In this document: piece by piece, positions 33,909 to 42,683 of the stretch | Numbering within the stretch: position 1 is the first letter of the stretch | Layout: each line of letters starts with the position of its first letter | Made by a program: the position numbers and the translations under genes | NCBI RefSeq assembly: GCF_000766145.1 | Contig: NZ_JNFB01000007.1 | Span: forward strand, 1-64,000 | DNA length: 64,000 bases | Direction of reading: 5' to 3' | Origin: Paenilisteria newyorkensis | Lineage (GTDB): Bacteria > Bacillota > Bacilli > Lactobacillales > Listeriaceae | The notes under the pieces: model-generated | Databases searched by the model: none | What the model was told of the DNA's origin: nothing | The model's input: only the letters and a program-made list of their open reading frames with translations

Positions 33909-33940
33909 GATAGAGGCTGATAAAATTTTGGAGGTAATAG

Positions 33941-34180
33941 ATGTATACAGTTATTGGACAACAAGCAATTATTGTTATGGTTTCACATTTACTTTTCATC
34001 GTTATTGCTTTTTGGGCACTCCAAGCACTTCACTTTGAAAAACTAATACGCCGAGATCATGTGATACAAGCAAGAATATTATATTTACTCCTTGCTGTAG
34101 CCTTAGGAGTTACAATTAGTAATTTCTTTCTAGACTACTTTATATCAGCGAGACAACTAGGTAATTTGTTCGGAAATTGA
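33941..34180 (+). CDS. DUF1146 family membrane protein (YwzB-like)
   Basis: 79 residues with two hydrophobic segments (VMVSHLLFIVIAFWALQAL and LYLLLAVALGVTISNFFLDYF). The family is conserved between the atp operon and murA in Bacillus and Listeria; its function is not known. ATG follows GGAGGTAATAG. Confidence 0.8.
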   Translation: MYTVIGQQAIIVMVSHLLFIVIAFWALQALHFEKLIRRDHVIQARILYLLLAVALGVTISNFFLDYFISARQLGNLFGN

Positions 34181-34232
34181 TTAAAAATGTTTATACATGT
34201 TCGCAATTGATATAACTCTCTTAAAATTAGTG

Positions 34233-34262
34233 TTGAAATGTAGTAGGCATTAATGGTAAAAT
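34233..34262 (+). promoter_or_regulatory. Promoter of murA
   Basis: TTGAAA (34233-34238), 18-bp spacer, TAAAAT (34257-34262). It leaves a leader of about 90 bases. Confidence 0.6.
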
Positions 34263-34361
34263 GTTCAGAGTATGAGTAAAGATAAGAATACATTTCAGGA
34301 TTAATTTTAAGCGATGTATATCAAATAGGAATAGAGTAATTAATACGCGGAGGGGTTCGTT

Positions 34362-35651
34362 TTGGAAAAAATTATTGTCCGTGGTGGGAATAAATTACAG
34401 GGAACAGTGAAAGTAGAAGGCGCCAAAAATGCTGTTTTACCTGTTATAGCCGCTACCTTATTAGCTAGCAAAGGAACAAGCACGTTAAGAAATGTACCAC
34501 GTTTATCTGATGTCTACACAATTAATGAAGTGCTAAAATACTTAAAAGCAGATGTATCTTTCGAAGATGATGTTGTTACTGTGAATGCTACAGGAGATAT
34601 CTTATCGGATACACCATTTGAATATGTTCGTAAAATGCGTGCTTCCATCGTTGTTATGGGGCCACTTTTAGCTCGTACAGGTTCAGCAAGGGTAGCACTT
34701 CCAGGTGGTTGTGCAATAGGTTCACGCCCAGTAGATTTACATCTAAAAGGATTCGAAGCGATGGGTGCAAACGTAAGAATTGAGAATGGCTACATTGAAG
34801 CGACTGCTGAGAAATTAGTAGGAGCTAAAATATATTTGGATTTCCCAAGTGTTGGAGCAACTCAAAATATTATGATGGCTGCAACATTAGCTGAGGGCAC
34901 AACTGTTATTGAGAACGTTGCAAGAGAACCTGAAATTGTTGATTTAGCTAACTTCTTAAACCAAATGGGTGCTCGAGTTATTGGTGCAGGGACTGAAGTT
35001 ATTCGCATAGAAGGCGTAAAAGAGCTCACCGCAACAGATCACTCTATTATTCCTGATCGAATTGAAGCCGGAACATTTATGATTGCAGCGGCAATTACGG
35101 AAGGAAACGTGTTTATTGAAGATATGGTTCCAGAACATATCAGCTCACTTATTGCTAAATTAGAAGAGATGGGCGTTAAAATCATTGAAGAAAACAATGG
35201 CGTGCGTGTTATTGGACCTAAACATTTGAAGGCTGTCGATGTGAAGACTTTACCTCACCCGGGATTCCCGACTGATATGCAATCTCAAATGATGGTTATC
35301 CAAATGTTGAGTACAGGTACTAGTGTTATGACAGAGACTGTTTTTGAAAACCGATTTATGCATGTTGAAGAAATGCGTAGAATGAATGCAGATATGAAAA
35401 TTGAAGGCCATTCTGTTATCATTTCTGGTCCAGCTAAGCTTCAAGGAGCTGAGGTAGCTGCAACTGATTTACGTGCAGCAGCAGCATTAGTTCTTGCTGG
35501 TTTGGTGGCCGATGGATACACACAAGTAACTGAACTTAAATACTTAGATAGAGGCTATCATAATTTCCATGTTAAGCTTAAGGCTCTAGGCGCAGATATC
35601 GAACGTGTGGCCGATTCTGAACAAGTTAACGTAAAAGAAACAACAAAATAA
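34362..35651 (+). CDS. murA: UDP-N-acetylglucosamine 1-carboxyvinyltransferase 1 (MurA)
   Basis: Same reaction as the murZ product; usually the main, essential isoenzyme. 429 residues with Lys22-Asn23 in [10 protein letters not shown], catalytic Cys117 in [12 protein letters not shown], and [15 protein letters not shown] start behind GGAGGGG. Gene position after the atp operon and DUF1146 gene is conserved, which supports MurA rather than MurZ. Confidence 0.95.
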   Translation: MEKIIVRGGNKLQGTVKVEGAKNAVLPVIAATLLASKGTSTLRNVPRLSDVYTINEVLKYLKADVSFEDDVVTVNATGDILSDTPFEYVRKMRASIVVMGPLLARTGSARVALPGGCAIGSRPVDLHLKGFEAMGANVRIENGYIEATAEKLVGAKIYLDFPSVGATQNIMMAATLAEGTTVIENVAREPEIVDLANFLNQMGARVIGAGTEVIRIEGVKELTATDHSIIPDRIEAGTFMIAAAITEGNVFIEDMVPEHISSLIAKLEEMGVKIIEENNGVRVIGPKHLKAVDVKTLPHPGFPTDMQSQMMVIQMLSTGTSVMTETVFENRFMHVEEMRRMNADMKIEGHSVIISGPAKLQGAEVAATDLRAAAALVLAGLVADGYTQVTELKYLDRGYHNFHVKLKALGADIERVADSEQVNVKETTK

Positions 35652-35659
35652 ATGAACGA

Positions 35660-35687
35660 ACTAGGTCTTAACTGATCTAGTTTTTTA
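35660..35687 (+). terminator. Terminator of murA
   Basis: AACTAG/CTAGTT stem followed by TTTTTATT. Confidence 0.65.
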
Positions 35688-35750
35688 TTTGTAAAAATAT
35701 TTTTCTTACTTAGAATTAGGGAAAAGATATATATGTTAAAAGAAATATGC

Positions 35751-35756
35751 TATAAT
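35751..35756 (+). promoter_or_regulatory. Extended -10 promoter of mbl
   Basis: TG-C-TATAAT; the -35 region is poor. Start codon 62 bases downstream. Confidence 0.55.
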
Positions 35757-35817
35757 GCAAAAGAGGTAGTATGAGGCAATACATATGAAACAACACAGAA
35801 AGGGGTCATTGTAAATT

Positions 35818-36813
35818 ATGGCGAAAGATGTTGGGATAGATTTGGGTACTGCGAATGTCCTGATTCATGTGAAGGGGCAAGGTATTGTATTAAATGAACC
35901 ATCTGTTGTAGCAATCAATAATATTACAAATGAAGTTTTAGCAGTTGGGACGGAAGCACGAAATATGGTAGGGAGAACTCCGGGTAATATAACTGCAATT
36001 AAACCAATGAAAGACGGTGTGATTGCTGATTTTGATATTGTTCAAGAAATGTTACGTATTTTCCTACAAAAACTAGATTTAAAAGGATTTTTCTCTAAGC
36101 CAAGAGTTTTAATCTGCTGTCCAACAAATATAACTTCAGTGGAGCAAAAAGCTATACGACAAGCAGCTGAGCAAAGTGGCGGGAAACAGGTATTTATGGA
36201 AGAAGAGCCTAAGGTAGCTGCAATTGGTGCCGGTATGGATATTTTCCAACCAAGTGGAAATATGGTTATTGATATTGGTGGTGGCACAACAGATATAGCG
36301 GTTCTTTCTATGGGAGATATTGTTACCAGTAAATCTGTGAAACTTGCAGGGAACCAGCTGGATGGCGACATTCTACAATATATTAAGCGCCAATACAACC
36401 TTCTAATAGGAGAGAGAACATCAGAAGAATTAAAAATCAATGTTGCAACTGCATCAGCGGGAACAAGACAAGAATCCATGGATATCCGAGGACGTGACTT
36501 AGTTACAGGTCTACCTAAAACGGTAACAGTAACCAGCGAAGAAATTGAGTTGGCCCTAAGAGAGTCTGTTCATGTTATTGTTCAAGCCGCAAAACAGGTA
36601 TTAGAGCAGACACCGCCAGAACTTTCAGCTGATATTATTGACCGCGGAATTATCATGACTGGCGGGGGAGCTTTGCTTCATGGCTTAGATGAACTATTAG
36701 CTGAGGAATTAAAAGTCCCAGTTTTGCTTGCTGAAAATCCTTTAGACGCTGTTGCGATAGGAACAGGAATACTTTTGGAAAATACGTCACGTACTAAGAA
36801 AAACTGGCTTTAA
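35818..36813 (+). CDS. mbl: Actin-like cell-shape protein Mbl (MreB family)
   Basis: Forms membrane-bound filaments that guide lateral wall synthesis. 331 residues with the actin-fold motifs GIDLGTANVLIHVKGQG (phosphate 1), VIDIGGGTTDIAVLSMGDIV (phosphate 2) and MTGGGALLHGLDELLAEEL (adenosine). The stretch EEEPKVAAIGAGMDIFQPSGNMV matches Mbl better than MreB. Its place after murA agrees with the Bacillus and Listeria mbl locus. Confidence 0.92.
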   Translation: MAKDVGIDLGTANVLIHVKGQGIVLNEPSVVAINNITNEVLAVGTEARNMVGRTPGNITAIKPMKDGVIADFDIVQEMLRIFLQKLDLKGFFSKPRVLICCPTNITSVEQKAIRQAAEQSGGKQVFMEEEPKVAAIGAGMDIFQPSGNMVIDIGGGTTDIAVLSMGDIVTSKSVKLAGNQLDGDILQYIKRQYNLLIGERTSEELKINVATASAGTRQESMDIRGRDLVTGLPKTVTVTSEEIELALRESVHVIVQAAKQVLEQTPPELSADIIDRGIIMTGGGALLHGLDELLAEELKVPVLLAENPLDAVAIGTGILLENTSRTKKNWL

Positions 36814-36831
36814 AAAATTTGAGGTGATAGT

Positions 36832-37278
36832 TTGTCTATCAGAATAGAGCTTGTAGACAGATCAAATTGGGAAGATGTTATTAATCTGACTGTAGATTCA
36901 AGCCAAATGAACTTTATTGAATCAAATGTTTGCTCTATCTTAGAGTCTCATTACGTGGCTGGTTGGTATCCTATAGGTCTATACTCTGGAGAAATATTAG
37001 TTGGTTTTGCAATGTACGGTTGTTGCGAAAATGATTCCATTTGGTTAGATCGTTTCATGATAGATGGAAGGTATCAGGGGCAGGGCTTTGGCCGGAGCTT
37101 CTTAGTTTATTTATTAGAGCACATACAGGCTCAATTTAAAATCAGAAAAATATTGTTAAGTTTCACACCTGAAAACCAATATGCTAGAAGATTGTATGAA
37201 AGGCATGGTTTTATTAACACAAATGAAGTCGATTCGAAGGGTGAATTAATATTCATGTACAATTGTTCGGAGGTATGA
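36832..37278 (+). CDS. GNAT N-acetyltransferase, spermine/spermidine type (BltD-like)
   Basis: Acetyl-CoA-dependent N-acetyltransferase, 148 residues. The acetyl-CoA loop is [14 protein letters not shown], and [20 protein letters not shown] plus [14 protein letters not shown] closely follow the pattern of B. subtilis BltD, a polyamine acetyltransferase. Start TTG 36832 after GAGGTGA; it ends one base before the fabZ ATG, so the two are probably translated together. It sits 18 bases after mbl. I do not recall a gene here in L. monocytogenes. Confidence 0.8.
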   Translation: MSIRIELVDRSNWEDVINLTVDSSQMNFIESNVCSILESHYVAGWYPIGLYSGEILVGFAMYGCCENDSIWLDRFMIDGRYQGQGFGRSFLVYLLEHIQAQFKIRKILLSFTPENQYARRLYERHGFINTNEVDSKGELIFMYNCSEV

Positions 37279-37279
37279 C

Positions 37280-37711
37280 ATGTTAGATATTAGTGAAATA
37301 AAAAAAATATTACCACATCGTTATCCATTTTTATTGGTAGATAGAGTAATAGAACTCGAAGATAAGAAAGTAGTAGCTATTAAAAATGTGACAGCAAATG
37401 AAGAGTTTTTTAATGGGCATTTTCCAGGCTACCCCGTCATGCCAGGAGTCCTCATCGTAGAGGCCTTAGCTCAGGCAAGCGGGATAGCTATGATGCAAGT
37501 AGCGGGAAATGAAGGGAAAATTGGTTTATTTGCTGGGATTGATGGATGTAGGTTCAAGCGCCAAGTAATTCCAGGAGATCAACTTCGCTTAGAAGCTGAG
37601 ATTCTTCGCTTACGTGGGTCTATTGCTAAAGCACATGTAAAGGCAACAGTTGAAGGAGAGTTAGTCTGTGAGGCGGATATCATGTTCGCTTTGACAGATA
37701 TAGCTGAATAA
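37280..37711 (+). CDS. fabZ: 3-hydroxyacyl-[acyl-carrier-protein] dehydratase FabZ
   Basis: Dehydrates 3-hydroxyacyl-ACP in fatty acid elongation. 143 residues, hot-dog fold, with [13 protein letters not shown], catalytic histidine in [22 protein letters not shown] (including the catalytic glutamate), and [16 protein letters not shown]. Start ATG 37280, GGAGG site inside the end of the preceding gene. Confidence 0.96.
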   Translation: MLDISEIKKILPHRYPFLLVDRVIELEDKKVVAIKNVTANEEFFNGHFPGYPVMPGVLIVEALAQASGIAMMQVAGNEGKIGLFAGIDGCRFKRQVIPGDQLRLEAEILRLRGSIAKAHVKATVEGELVCEADIMFALTDIAE

Positions 37712-37721
37712 AAGAGGAATG

Positions 37722-37746
37722 GCCGTGATATTGTATCGCGGCTTTT
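37722..37746 (+). terminator. Weak terminator after fabZ
   Basis: GCCGTGA pairs with TCGCGGC (one G-T pair), followed by TTTT. Confidence 0.5.
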
Positions 37747-37848
37747 CCGTTTGGCCTATAACTAGCTTGAGTTACAGAATAACAGACTATGAGCATAAAA
37801 TAAAGGGCAATAAAATTGTGACTTAACATTGAATTTCGTATTTTGAAT

Positions 37849-37889
37849 ACTGTTTAGAGATACAGTTTCTCTTTTTTTCTAAGAGAAAA
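37849..37889 (+). terminator. Overlapping hairpins before ssbB
   Basis: ACTGT/ACAGT (37849-37866), AGAGA/TCTCT and TTTCTCTT/AAGAGAAA (to 37888) cannot all form together; the first is followed by TTTCTCTTTTTTT. It may be a terminator for upstream read-through or a simple attenuator. Confidence 0.4.
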
Positions 37890-37929
37890 ACTTGTTTTGG
37901 GCAGACTAAAACATAGAAAAAAATTTTTT
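37886..37929 (+). promoter_or_regulatory. ComK-type double AT-box (K-box) before ssbB
   Basis: Box 1: AAAA-ACTTG-TTTT (37886-37898), perfect AAAAN5TTTT. Box 2: AAAA-AAATT-TTTT (37917-37929). They are separated by exactly 18 bp (37899-37916), one of the three spacings ComK is known to use (8, 18, 31). ssbB is a ComK target in B. subtilis. Confidence 0.75.
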
Positions 37930-37960
37930 TATGTATTTTACAGATTGGAAGTGAGGAGGT

Positions 37961-37999
37961 ATGCTGATGGTACTAAAAAAGAAAAGAGTGATAATATGA
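37961..37999 (+). CDS. 12-codon leader peptide overlapping the ssbB start
   Basis: ATG at 37961 directly behind GAGGAGG encodes MLMVLKKKRVII and stops with TGA at 37997-37999, sharing ATGA with the ssbB start at 37996. The strongest ribosome binding site in this region therefore serves the short frame, and ssbB would be translated by re-initiation or from its own weak AGAGTG site. No function for the peptide itself is implied. Confidence 0.55.
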   Translation: MLMVLKKKRVII

Positions 38000-38364
38000 T
38001 TAATCAGGTAACATTAGTTGGCAGATTGACTGAGGATCCAGAAATGCGCTTTACATCAGAAGAAAAGGCAGTTGTGAATGTTACTGTGGCTTTGAACCGA
38101 TTCGGAAGAGGTAGTAGGCTAGATCAAGAAGCAGACTTTATTCCTTGCGTGATATGGGGAAAACAGGCAGAAAATACAGTGGAATACTGCAGGAAAGGAA
38201 CACTAGTTGGGATAAATGGAGAACTACAAACGAGAAACTATGTAAATAGGGAGGAGAAGAAGATATATGTTACGGAGGTTTTAGTAGATAAAATAAGATT
38301 TTTGAGTAAAAATAAGGAGCAAAAAGCAGACGATTCGGAAATGACAGTAGAGGAAAGTAGCTAA
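37996..38364 (+). CDS. ssbB: Single-stranded DNA-binding protein, competence paralogue (SsbB-like)
   Basis: 122 residues, an OB-fold only: MINQVTLVGRLTEDPEMRFT, VNVTVALNR, ADFIPCVIWGKQAENTVEYCRKGTLVGINGELQTRNY. It lacks the long flexible tail and DDDLPF tip of the general SSB, which fits SsbB (YwpH), the protein that coats incoming single strands in transformation. I use ATG 37996; upstream in-frame codons would add a basic extension with no ribosome binding site. The position downstream of fabZ is like B. subtilis ywpH, and the K-box supports competence control. Confidence 0.88.
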   Translation: MINQVTLVGRLTEDPEMRFTSEEKAVVNVTVALNRFGRGSRLDQEADFIPCVIWGKQAENTVEYCRKGTLVGINGELQTRNYVNREEKKIYVTEVLVDKIRFLSKNKEQKADDSEMTVEESS

Positions 38365-38775
38365 AAATAGAGATAACAATTGTAATCTACTGTTATATTT
38401 ATAGATAGATACTAAAAAAATAGTCCAAAAATGCTGCTATTTTTGCCAAATTTCATTGTTTGAATACTATTTTTGAAATGTTTAAATTTGCTAAATATCA
38501 TATATTGATATAAAGAAGTTCTGTTTCTTAACTATTTCAAAAAATAAAGCGATGTAAGAACATGTTTGTGGGAGAACGCTTGTCTCAATTAACTAGGTAT
38601 ATTAAATCTGAAATAAAATAATAAGAAAATTCATTCAAATGAGTTTATTAACGAATGTTACGCATAATGGGAGGATTTCAAGAGGTGTGTTACGTAGCCT
38701 TAATGGTTTAGTAACCTAATGCCTTCTCCCATATGATACGATTATTCTCGAAGTTATCAAGGAGGTAATTATTAC
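38365..38775 (+). promoter_or_regulatory. Gene-less region with nested leader hairpin before the LysM/3D gene
   Basis: AT-rich, no gene. A hairpin with stem TGGGAG/CTCCCA (38668-38673, 38726-38731) encloses GTTAC/GTAAC (38689-38693, 38711-38715). It ends about 45 bases before the start codon and has no T tract, so it looks like a leader element or mRNA stabiliser. A weak TAACA/TGTTA hairpin near 38375 may end ssbB. Confidence 0.4.
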
Positions 38776-39591
38776 ATGAAGAAAACAGTAGCTACTATTG
38801 CAGCAGGTATAGTCCTGGCTGGAATTGGATCAACTCAGGTTAGTGCGGCAGAATACACGGTGCAATCAGGAGACTCACTATGGAAAATTTCGAATGAAAA
38901 TAACATCTCCATAGATCAATTAAAACGAGTTAACAATTTAAGTTCAAACGTTATTTATCCAAATCAAAAATTAGAAGTTGCGACAGTTAAATCATCCACA
39001 AACACAGGTACATACAAAATTGTACCAGGCGACACTCTAAGTAAAATTGCTCAAAATCACAATGTTACAGTTGCTCAATTAAAATCTTGGAATTCTCTAT
39101 CATCTGATTTGATTATTGCAGGTGAGACCTTAAATATTGGAAGTACGCAAACAGAAACTACGGCTCCTGCATCAGAAACACCGAAGCAAGAAACGAAATC
39201 GGATACGCCAGTAGTTCAAAAAGAAACAACGCAAAAACAAGAGGCGGCAACTAGTACGCCGAGCAAACAAACGCAAAGTTCAAGTAAAAGCACATCTAAA
39301 AGTGTAGCTAAAACCGTAACAGTGACTGCGACCGCTTACAGCAAAGCAGAACCTGGCATGGGGCATGTGACAGCATCTGGTATTGATTTAAATGACAATC
39401 CAAGAGTTATAGCTGTGGACCCGTCTGTTATTCCACTAGGATCTAGAGTCTATGTAGAAGGATACGGAGAAGCTATCGCTGCCGATACTGGCGGTGCCAT
39501 CAAAGGTAATAAAATTGATGTTCATTTAGATAGCGTGCAAGCTTGTTACAATTGGGGCGTTAAGACTGTAAAAGTTCAAATTCTAAACTAA
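38776..39591 (+). CDS. Secreted LysM and 3D-domain cell-wall protein (YocH/Rpf-like)
   Basis: 271 residues: signal peptide (about 1-24, ending VSAA), two LysM modules (YTVQSGDSLWKISNENNIS; YKIVPGDTLSKIAQNHNVT) that bind peptidoglycan, a low-complexity Thr/Ser/Lys/Gln linker at about 125-180, and a C-terminal 3D domain with three aspartates (AVDPSVIPLGSRVYVEGYGEAIAADTGGAIKGNKIDVHLD). 3D domains are related to MltA/Rpf-type lytic enzymes. In Listeria the corresponding protein has been described as a resuscitation-factor-like muralytic protein. AAGGAGG precedes ATG. Confidence 0.88.
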   Translation: MKKTVATIAAGIVLAGIGSTQVSAAEYTVQSGDSLWKISNENNISIDQLKRVNNLSSNVIYPNQKLEVATVKSSTNTGTYKIVPGDTLSKIAQNHNVTVAQLKSWNSLSSDLIIAGETLNIGSTQTETTAPASETPKQETKSDTPVVQKETTQKQEAATSTPSKQTQSSSKSTSKSVAKTVTVTATAYSKAEPGMGHVTASGIDLNDNPRVIAVDPSVIPLGSRVYVEGYGEAIAADTGGAIKGNKIDVHLDSVQACYNWGVKTVKVQILN

Positions 39592-39605
39592 GAATAAGTT
39601 AGTGA

Positions 39606-39644
39606 AATTCGTGATTGGTAATTATATCAATCACGAATTTTTTT
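39606..39644 (+). terminator. Terminator of the LysM/3D gene
   Basis: Perfect 12-bp stem AATTCGTGATTG/CAATCACGAATT with a T7 tail. Confidence 0.92.
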
Positions 39645-39757
39645 GCGTTGTTTTCCCAGTTACATAATGAGATAAGGAGAGAATATATAATTTTAGCATA
39701 GGAAGAATCGGATATTTATGATAAACTTAGAGATATGAGAAATATAGGAGTGAACAT

Positions 39758-40489
39758 ATGAAACGGACGGTTGAGATTCTAGGTATTCCATTTTATAATG
39801 TTTCTCAGAATGCTTTTGTAGATGAATTGATGGACGCTGCTTTGAATAAGAAGCGTAGGTTTATTGTGACGGCCAACCCCGAGATAGTTATGCATGCACA
39901 ACAAGATTTGGAATTTAACCAAGTGATTCGGCAAGCCGATTATGTTGTCGCGGATGGCATTGGAGTGGTTAAGGCTGCAAAGAGTATTGGGAAGCCGCTT
40001 AAAGGAAGAGTAACTGGATATGATACAATGTTGGGGCTTCTTGAGAAAGCAAATGAAATGAACCTGAGAGTATATTTTATTGGAGCTAAACCAAATGTTA
40101 TAGAAAAGCTAAAAGAGCATGTTAGTGTGAAGTACAGTCATATTGAAATTGTAGGCGCACGTGATGGTTATTTTGAAACTTCTGAATCAGAAGCAATCGC
40201 AGAAGATATTTTAATGAGTCAAGCGGATTTTGTATTTTTAGCCCTTGGGTTTCCGCGACAAGAAAAATGGATATCAGCATACTTAGATAAATTTGAAAAA
40301 GGTGTATTTATGGGTGTTGGTGGTAGTTTTGACGTCCTTTCGGGGTGTACGAAACGCGCACCTAGTTTTTGGGTGAAATTTAATTTAGAGTGGCTGTATC
40401 GCATTTTATCGCAACCTAGTCGCTGGAAACGAGCATTGGCCATCCCTCGATTTATGTTAGCCATGAAAAAACAAAGAAGGCAAGGGTGA
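39758..40489 (+). CDS. tagA: N-acetylmannosaminyltransferase TagA (WecG/TagA/CpsF family)
   Basis: Adds ManNAc to GlcNAc-PP-undecaprenol, completing the disaccharide linkage unit of wall teichoic acid. 243 residues with TANPEIVMHAQQD, VVADGIGVVKAA, GRVTGYDTM, and FLALGFPRQEKWI. It acts after TagO and uses UDP-ManNAc from MnaA. First of three tightly spaced genes tagA-menC-tagO. Confidence 0.93.
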   Translation: MKRTVEILGIPFYNVSQNAFVDELMDAALNKKRRFIVTANPEIVMHAQQDLEFNQVIRQADYVVADGIGVVKAAKSIGKPLKGRVTGYDTMLGLLEKANEMNLRVYFIGAKPNVIEKLKEHVSVKYSHIEIVGARDGYFETSESEAIAEDILMSQADFVFLALGFPRQEKWISAYLDKFEKGVFMGVGGSFDVLSGCTKRAPSFWVKFNLEWLYRILSQPSRWKRALAIPRFMLAMKKQRRQG

Positions 40490-40496
40490 TTTTTAT

Positions 40497-41609
40497 ATGG
40501 TTATCGAGGAAGCTGTTATATATCATCTTGTTATGCCTCTTAGAGAGACGTTTAAGACTAGTTACGGCTCTATGAAGGATAAACACCTATGCATCATTAA
40601 AATCGTCTCAAACGACGGATTAGAGGGTTATGGTGAGCTCGATGCGTTTGCTGCACCGTGGTACACAGAAGAAACAACAGAGACTGCAGCATTGATCATT
40701 AAAAATCACTTACTACCTATGCTGAAGAACGTTAATCTCACCAATCCTGATCAAATAAATCAAATTTTTCAAGTTATCCGGGGAAATGAGATGGCAAAAG
40801 CTGCTGTTGAAACGGCTGTTTGGGATATTTTCTCAAAAATGTCGGAACAACCGTTAACGACTTACTTAGGTGGTCAAATAGGCAATATCCCTGTTGGAGT
40901 TAGTATAGGAATTAAAAAAAATCTTGACGAGTTGGTGCATACTGTATCTAACTATGTTAACGATGGGTATTCGCGAGTAAAGCTCAAGATTAAGCCGGGG
41001 TTTGATATAGGGCCAGTCGAGCGAATCAGACGCGATTTCCCGAAACTATCATTGATGGTAGATGCTAATTCTGCATATAGTAAATCAGATATTGCTGTAC
41101 TCAAGCAATTGGATCGATATAATTTAGCTATGATAGAGCAGCCATTTGGTGTAACGGATTTTGTGAATCACGCGTGGTTGCAAAAACAGCTACAAACGCC
41201 AATTTGTCTCGACGAAAATATTCGATCTTTAGAGGATGTAAAGCAGGCAGCTGAACTAAATAGTGCTAAGGCAATTAATATTAAAATAGCTCGTGTTGGT
41301 GGCTTAACAGAAGCGCTTAAAATAGCTACATTTTGCTATGAAAACGACATGATTGCTTGGTGTGGTGGCATGTTCGAAGCAGGTGTTGGTCGTGCGCATA
41401 ATATTGCTTTAGCCTCTCGAACGGAATTTAGTTTTCCAGGGGATATCTCAGCCTCTAACCGATACTTTGAGAGGGATATCACGAAAGAAGAATTCAATAT
41501 TAAGCAAGGGAAAGTAACGACTCCATCGGGGTTGGGAATAGGTGTGGAGATAGACCAACAAAGTCTAGATTCCTACTGCAAACGACGAGAATATATCGTT
41601 TTAAACTGA
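40497..41609 (+). CDS. menC: o-Succinylbenzoate synthase / N-succinylamino acid racemase (enolase superfamily)
   Basis: 370 residues in the muconate-lactonizing subgroup of the enolase superfamily. The two catalytic lysines are placed by RVKLKIKPG and NIKIARVGG, the metal ligands by MVDANSAY, MIEQPFG and CLDENIRS. Proteins of this group from Listeria and Enterococcus have o-succinylbenzoate synthase and/or N-succinylamino acid racemase activity. A role in menaquinone synthesis is therefore likely but not certain. It lies oddly between two teichoic-acid genes, 7 bases after tagA, an arrangement I recall from L. monocytogenes as well. Confidence 0.85.
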   Translation: MVIEEAVIYHLVMPLRETFKTSYGSMKDKHLCIIKIVSNDGLEGYGELDAFAAPWYTEETTETAALIIKNHLLPMLKNVNLTNPDQINQIFQVIRGNEMAKAAVETAVWDIFSKMSEQPLTTYLGGQIGNIPVGVSIGIKKNLDELVHTVSNYVNDGYSRVKLKIKPGFDIGPVERIRRDFPKLSLMVDANSAYSKSDIAVLKQLDRYNLAMIEQPFGVTDFVNHAWLQKQLQTPICLDENIRSLEDVKQAAELNSAKAINIKIARVGGLTEALKIATFCYENDMIAWCGGMFEAGVGRAHNIALASRTEFSFPGDISASNRYFERDITKEEFNIKQGKVTTPSGLGIGVEIDQQSLDSYCKRREYIVLN

Positions 41610-41629
41610 AGGATGGAGCTGAAATTAAT

Positions 41630-42682
41630 TTGCAAATATGGATTATGATTATTTGCTTTCTAATTGGGATTTTGATTATCCCATTAGTCCGCAAATTTGC
41701 TTTTTTTATCAATGCAGTTGATGAGCCTCGTGAAAGGCATATCCACACAAAAATAACACCAACACTAGGCGGCTTAGCCATATTTTTGGCGTTTACTGTA
41801 GGAATGTTACTACTAGCTGTCGATAAAAGTGACTTTTTACCAGTTTACATAGGTGCAGTGATTATTGTCGCGACTGGATTCATTGATGACATTATTGAAT
41901 TATCACCTAGATGGAAATTAGTTGGTCAAATCAGCGCGGCGCTTTGTGTTGTGCTATGGGGACAGATAACCATCGAATTTATTAATATTCCCTTTATGGG
42001 GCCGTTATATTTCGGAGTATGGGCAATCCCGATTACCCTTATTTGGATTGTAGCTATTGTCAATGCATTGAACCTTATTGATGGGTTAGACGGCTTGGCT
42101 GGCGGTGTTTCCATTATAGCTTTACTAACGATTGCTGGGATGGCATTATTACTGCAAGACGTTTTTGTGGCACCAGTAGCATTTATGTTGATTGCTTGTA
42201 TTTTGGCTTTCCTTGTTTATAATTTCCCGCCTGCAACTATTTTTATGGGGGACACGGGCTCTTTATTTTTAGGGTATATGATTGCAGTACTATCCTTGAT
42301 GGGCTTTAAAAATGTGACTTTTATCTCTATACTGGTGCCTTTAATTATTTTAGGCGTGCCGCTTTCTGATACTTTTTTTGCAATCATAAGGAGGTTAAAA
42401 GCGAGGACACCAATTTCAATGGCCGATAGATCGCATATCCACCATAGACTGATGGCATTAGGTTTTTCGCAAAGGCAGACTGTATTACTGATTTATTGTA
42501 TGGCTATTTTGTTTTCGATAACGGGTTTTGTATTCTCGTTTTCGACTACATGGGGAGCCGTTATTCTATTAATATTATTAGCATTTTGTATAGAAATTAT
42601 CGTAGAATTTATTGGTTTAATTGGAGAAAACTATCGTCCGATTTTGAATATACTATCCAAAATTAGAAGGAAAAGACCATAG
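41630..42682 (+). CDS. tagO: UDP-GlcNAc:undecaprenyl-phosphate GlcNAc-1-phosphate transferase (TagO)
   Basis: Polytopic membrane enzyme of the MraY/WecA family that starts wall teichoic acid synthesis on undecaprenyl phosphate. 350 residues with about ten or eleven membrane segments. Catalytic loops: ATGFIDDIIELSPRWKL, NALNLIDGLDGLAGG, FMGDTGSLFLGYM and the histidine loop DRSHIHHRLMALG that is typical of the GlcNAc-using branch. TTG start 41630 with weak AGGATGGAG upstream. Confidence 0.94.
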   Translation: MQIWIMIICFLIGILIIPLVRKFAFFINAVDEPRERHIHTKITPTLGGLAIFLAFTVGMLLLAVDKSDFLPVYIGAVIIVATGFIDDIIELSPRWKLVGQISAALCVVLWGQITIEFINIPFMGPLYFGVWAIPITLIWIVAIVNALNLIDGLDGLAGGVSIIALLTIAGMALLLQDVFVAPVAFMLIACILAFLVYNFPPATIFMGDTGSLFLGYMIAVLSLMGFKNVTFISILVPLIILGVPLSDTFFAIIRRLKARTPISMADRSHIHHRLMALGFSQRQTVLLIYCMAILFSITGFVFSFSTTWGAVILLILLAFCIEIIVEFIGLIGENYRPILNILSKIRRKRP

Positions 42683-42683
42683 C

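Noticed and set aside
38520-38775. Possible c-di-AMP (ydaO) riboswitch before the LysM/3D gene
   Set aside because: The context is suggestive but the conserved core segments of that class are not present; only a generic nested hairpin is seen.
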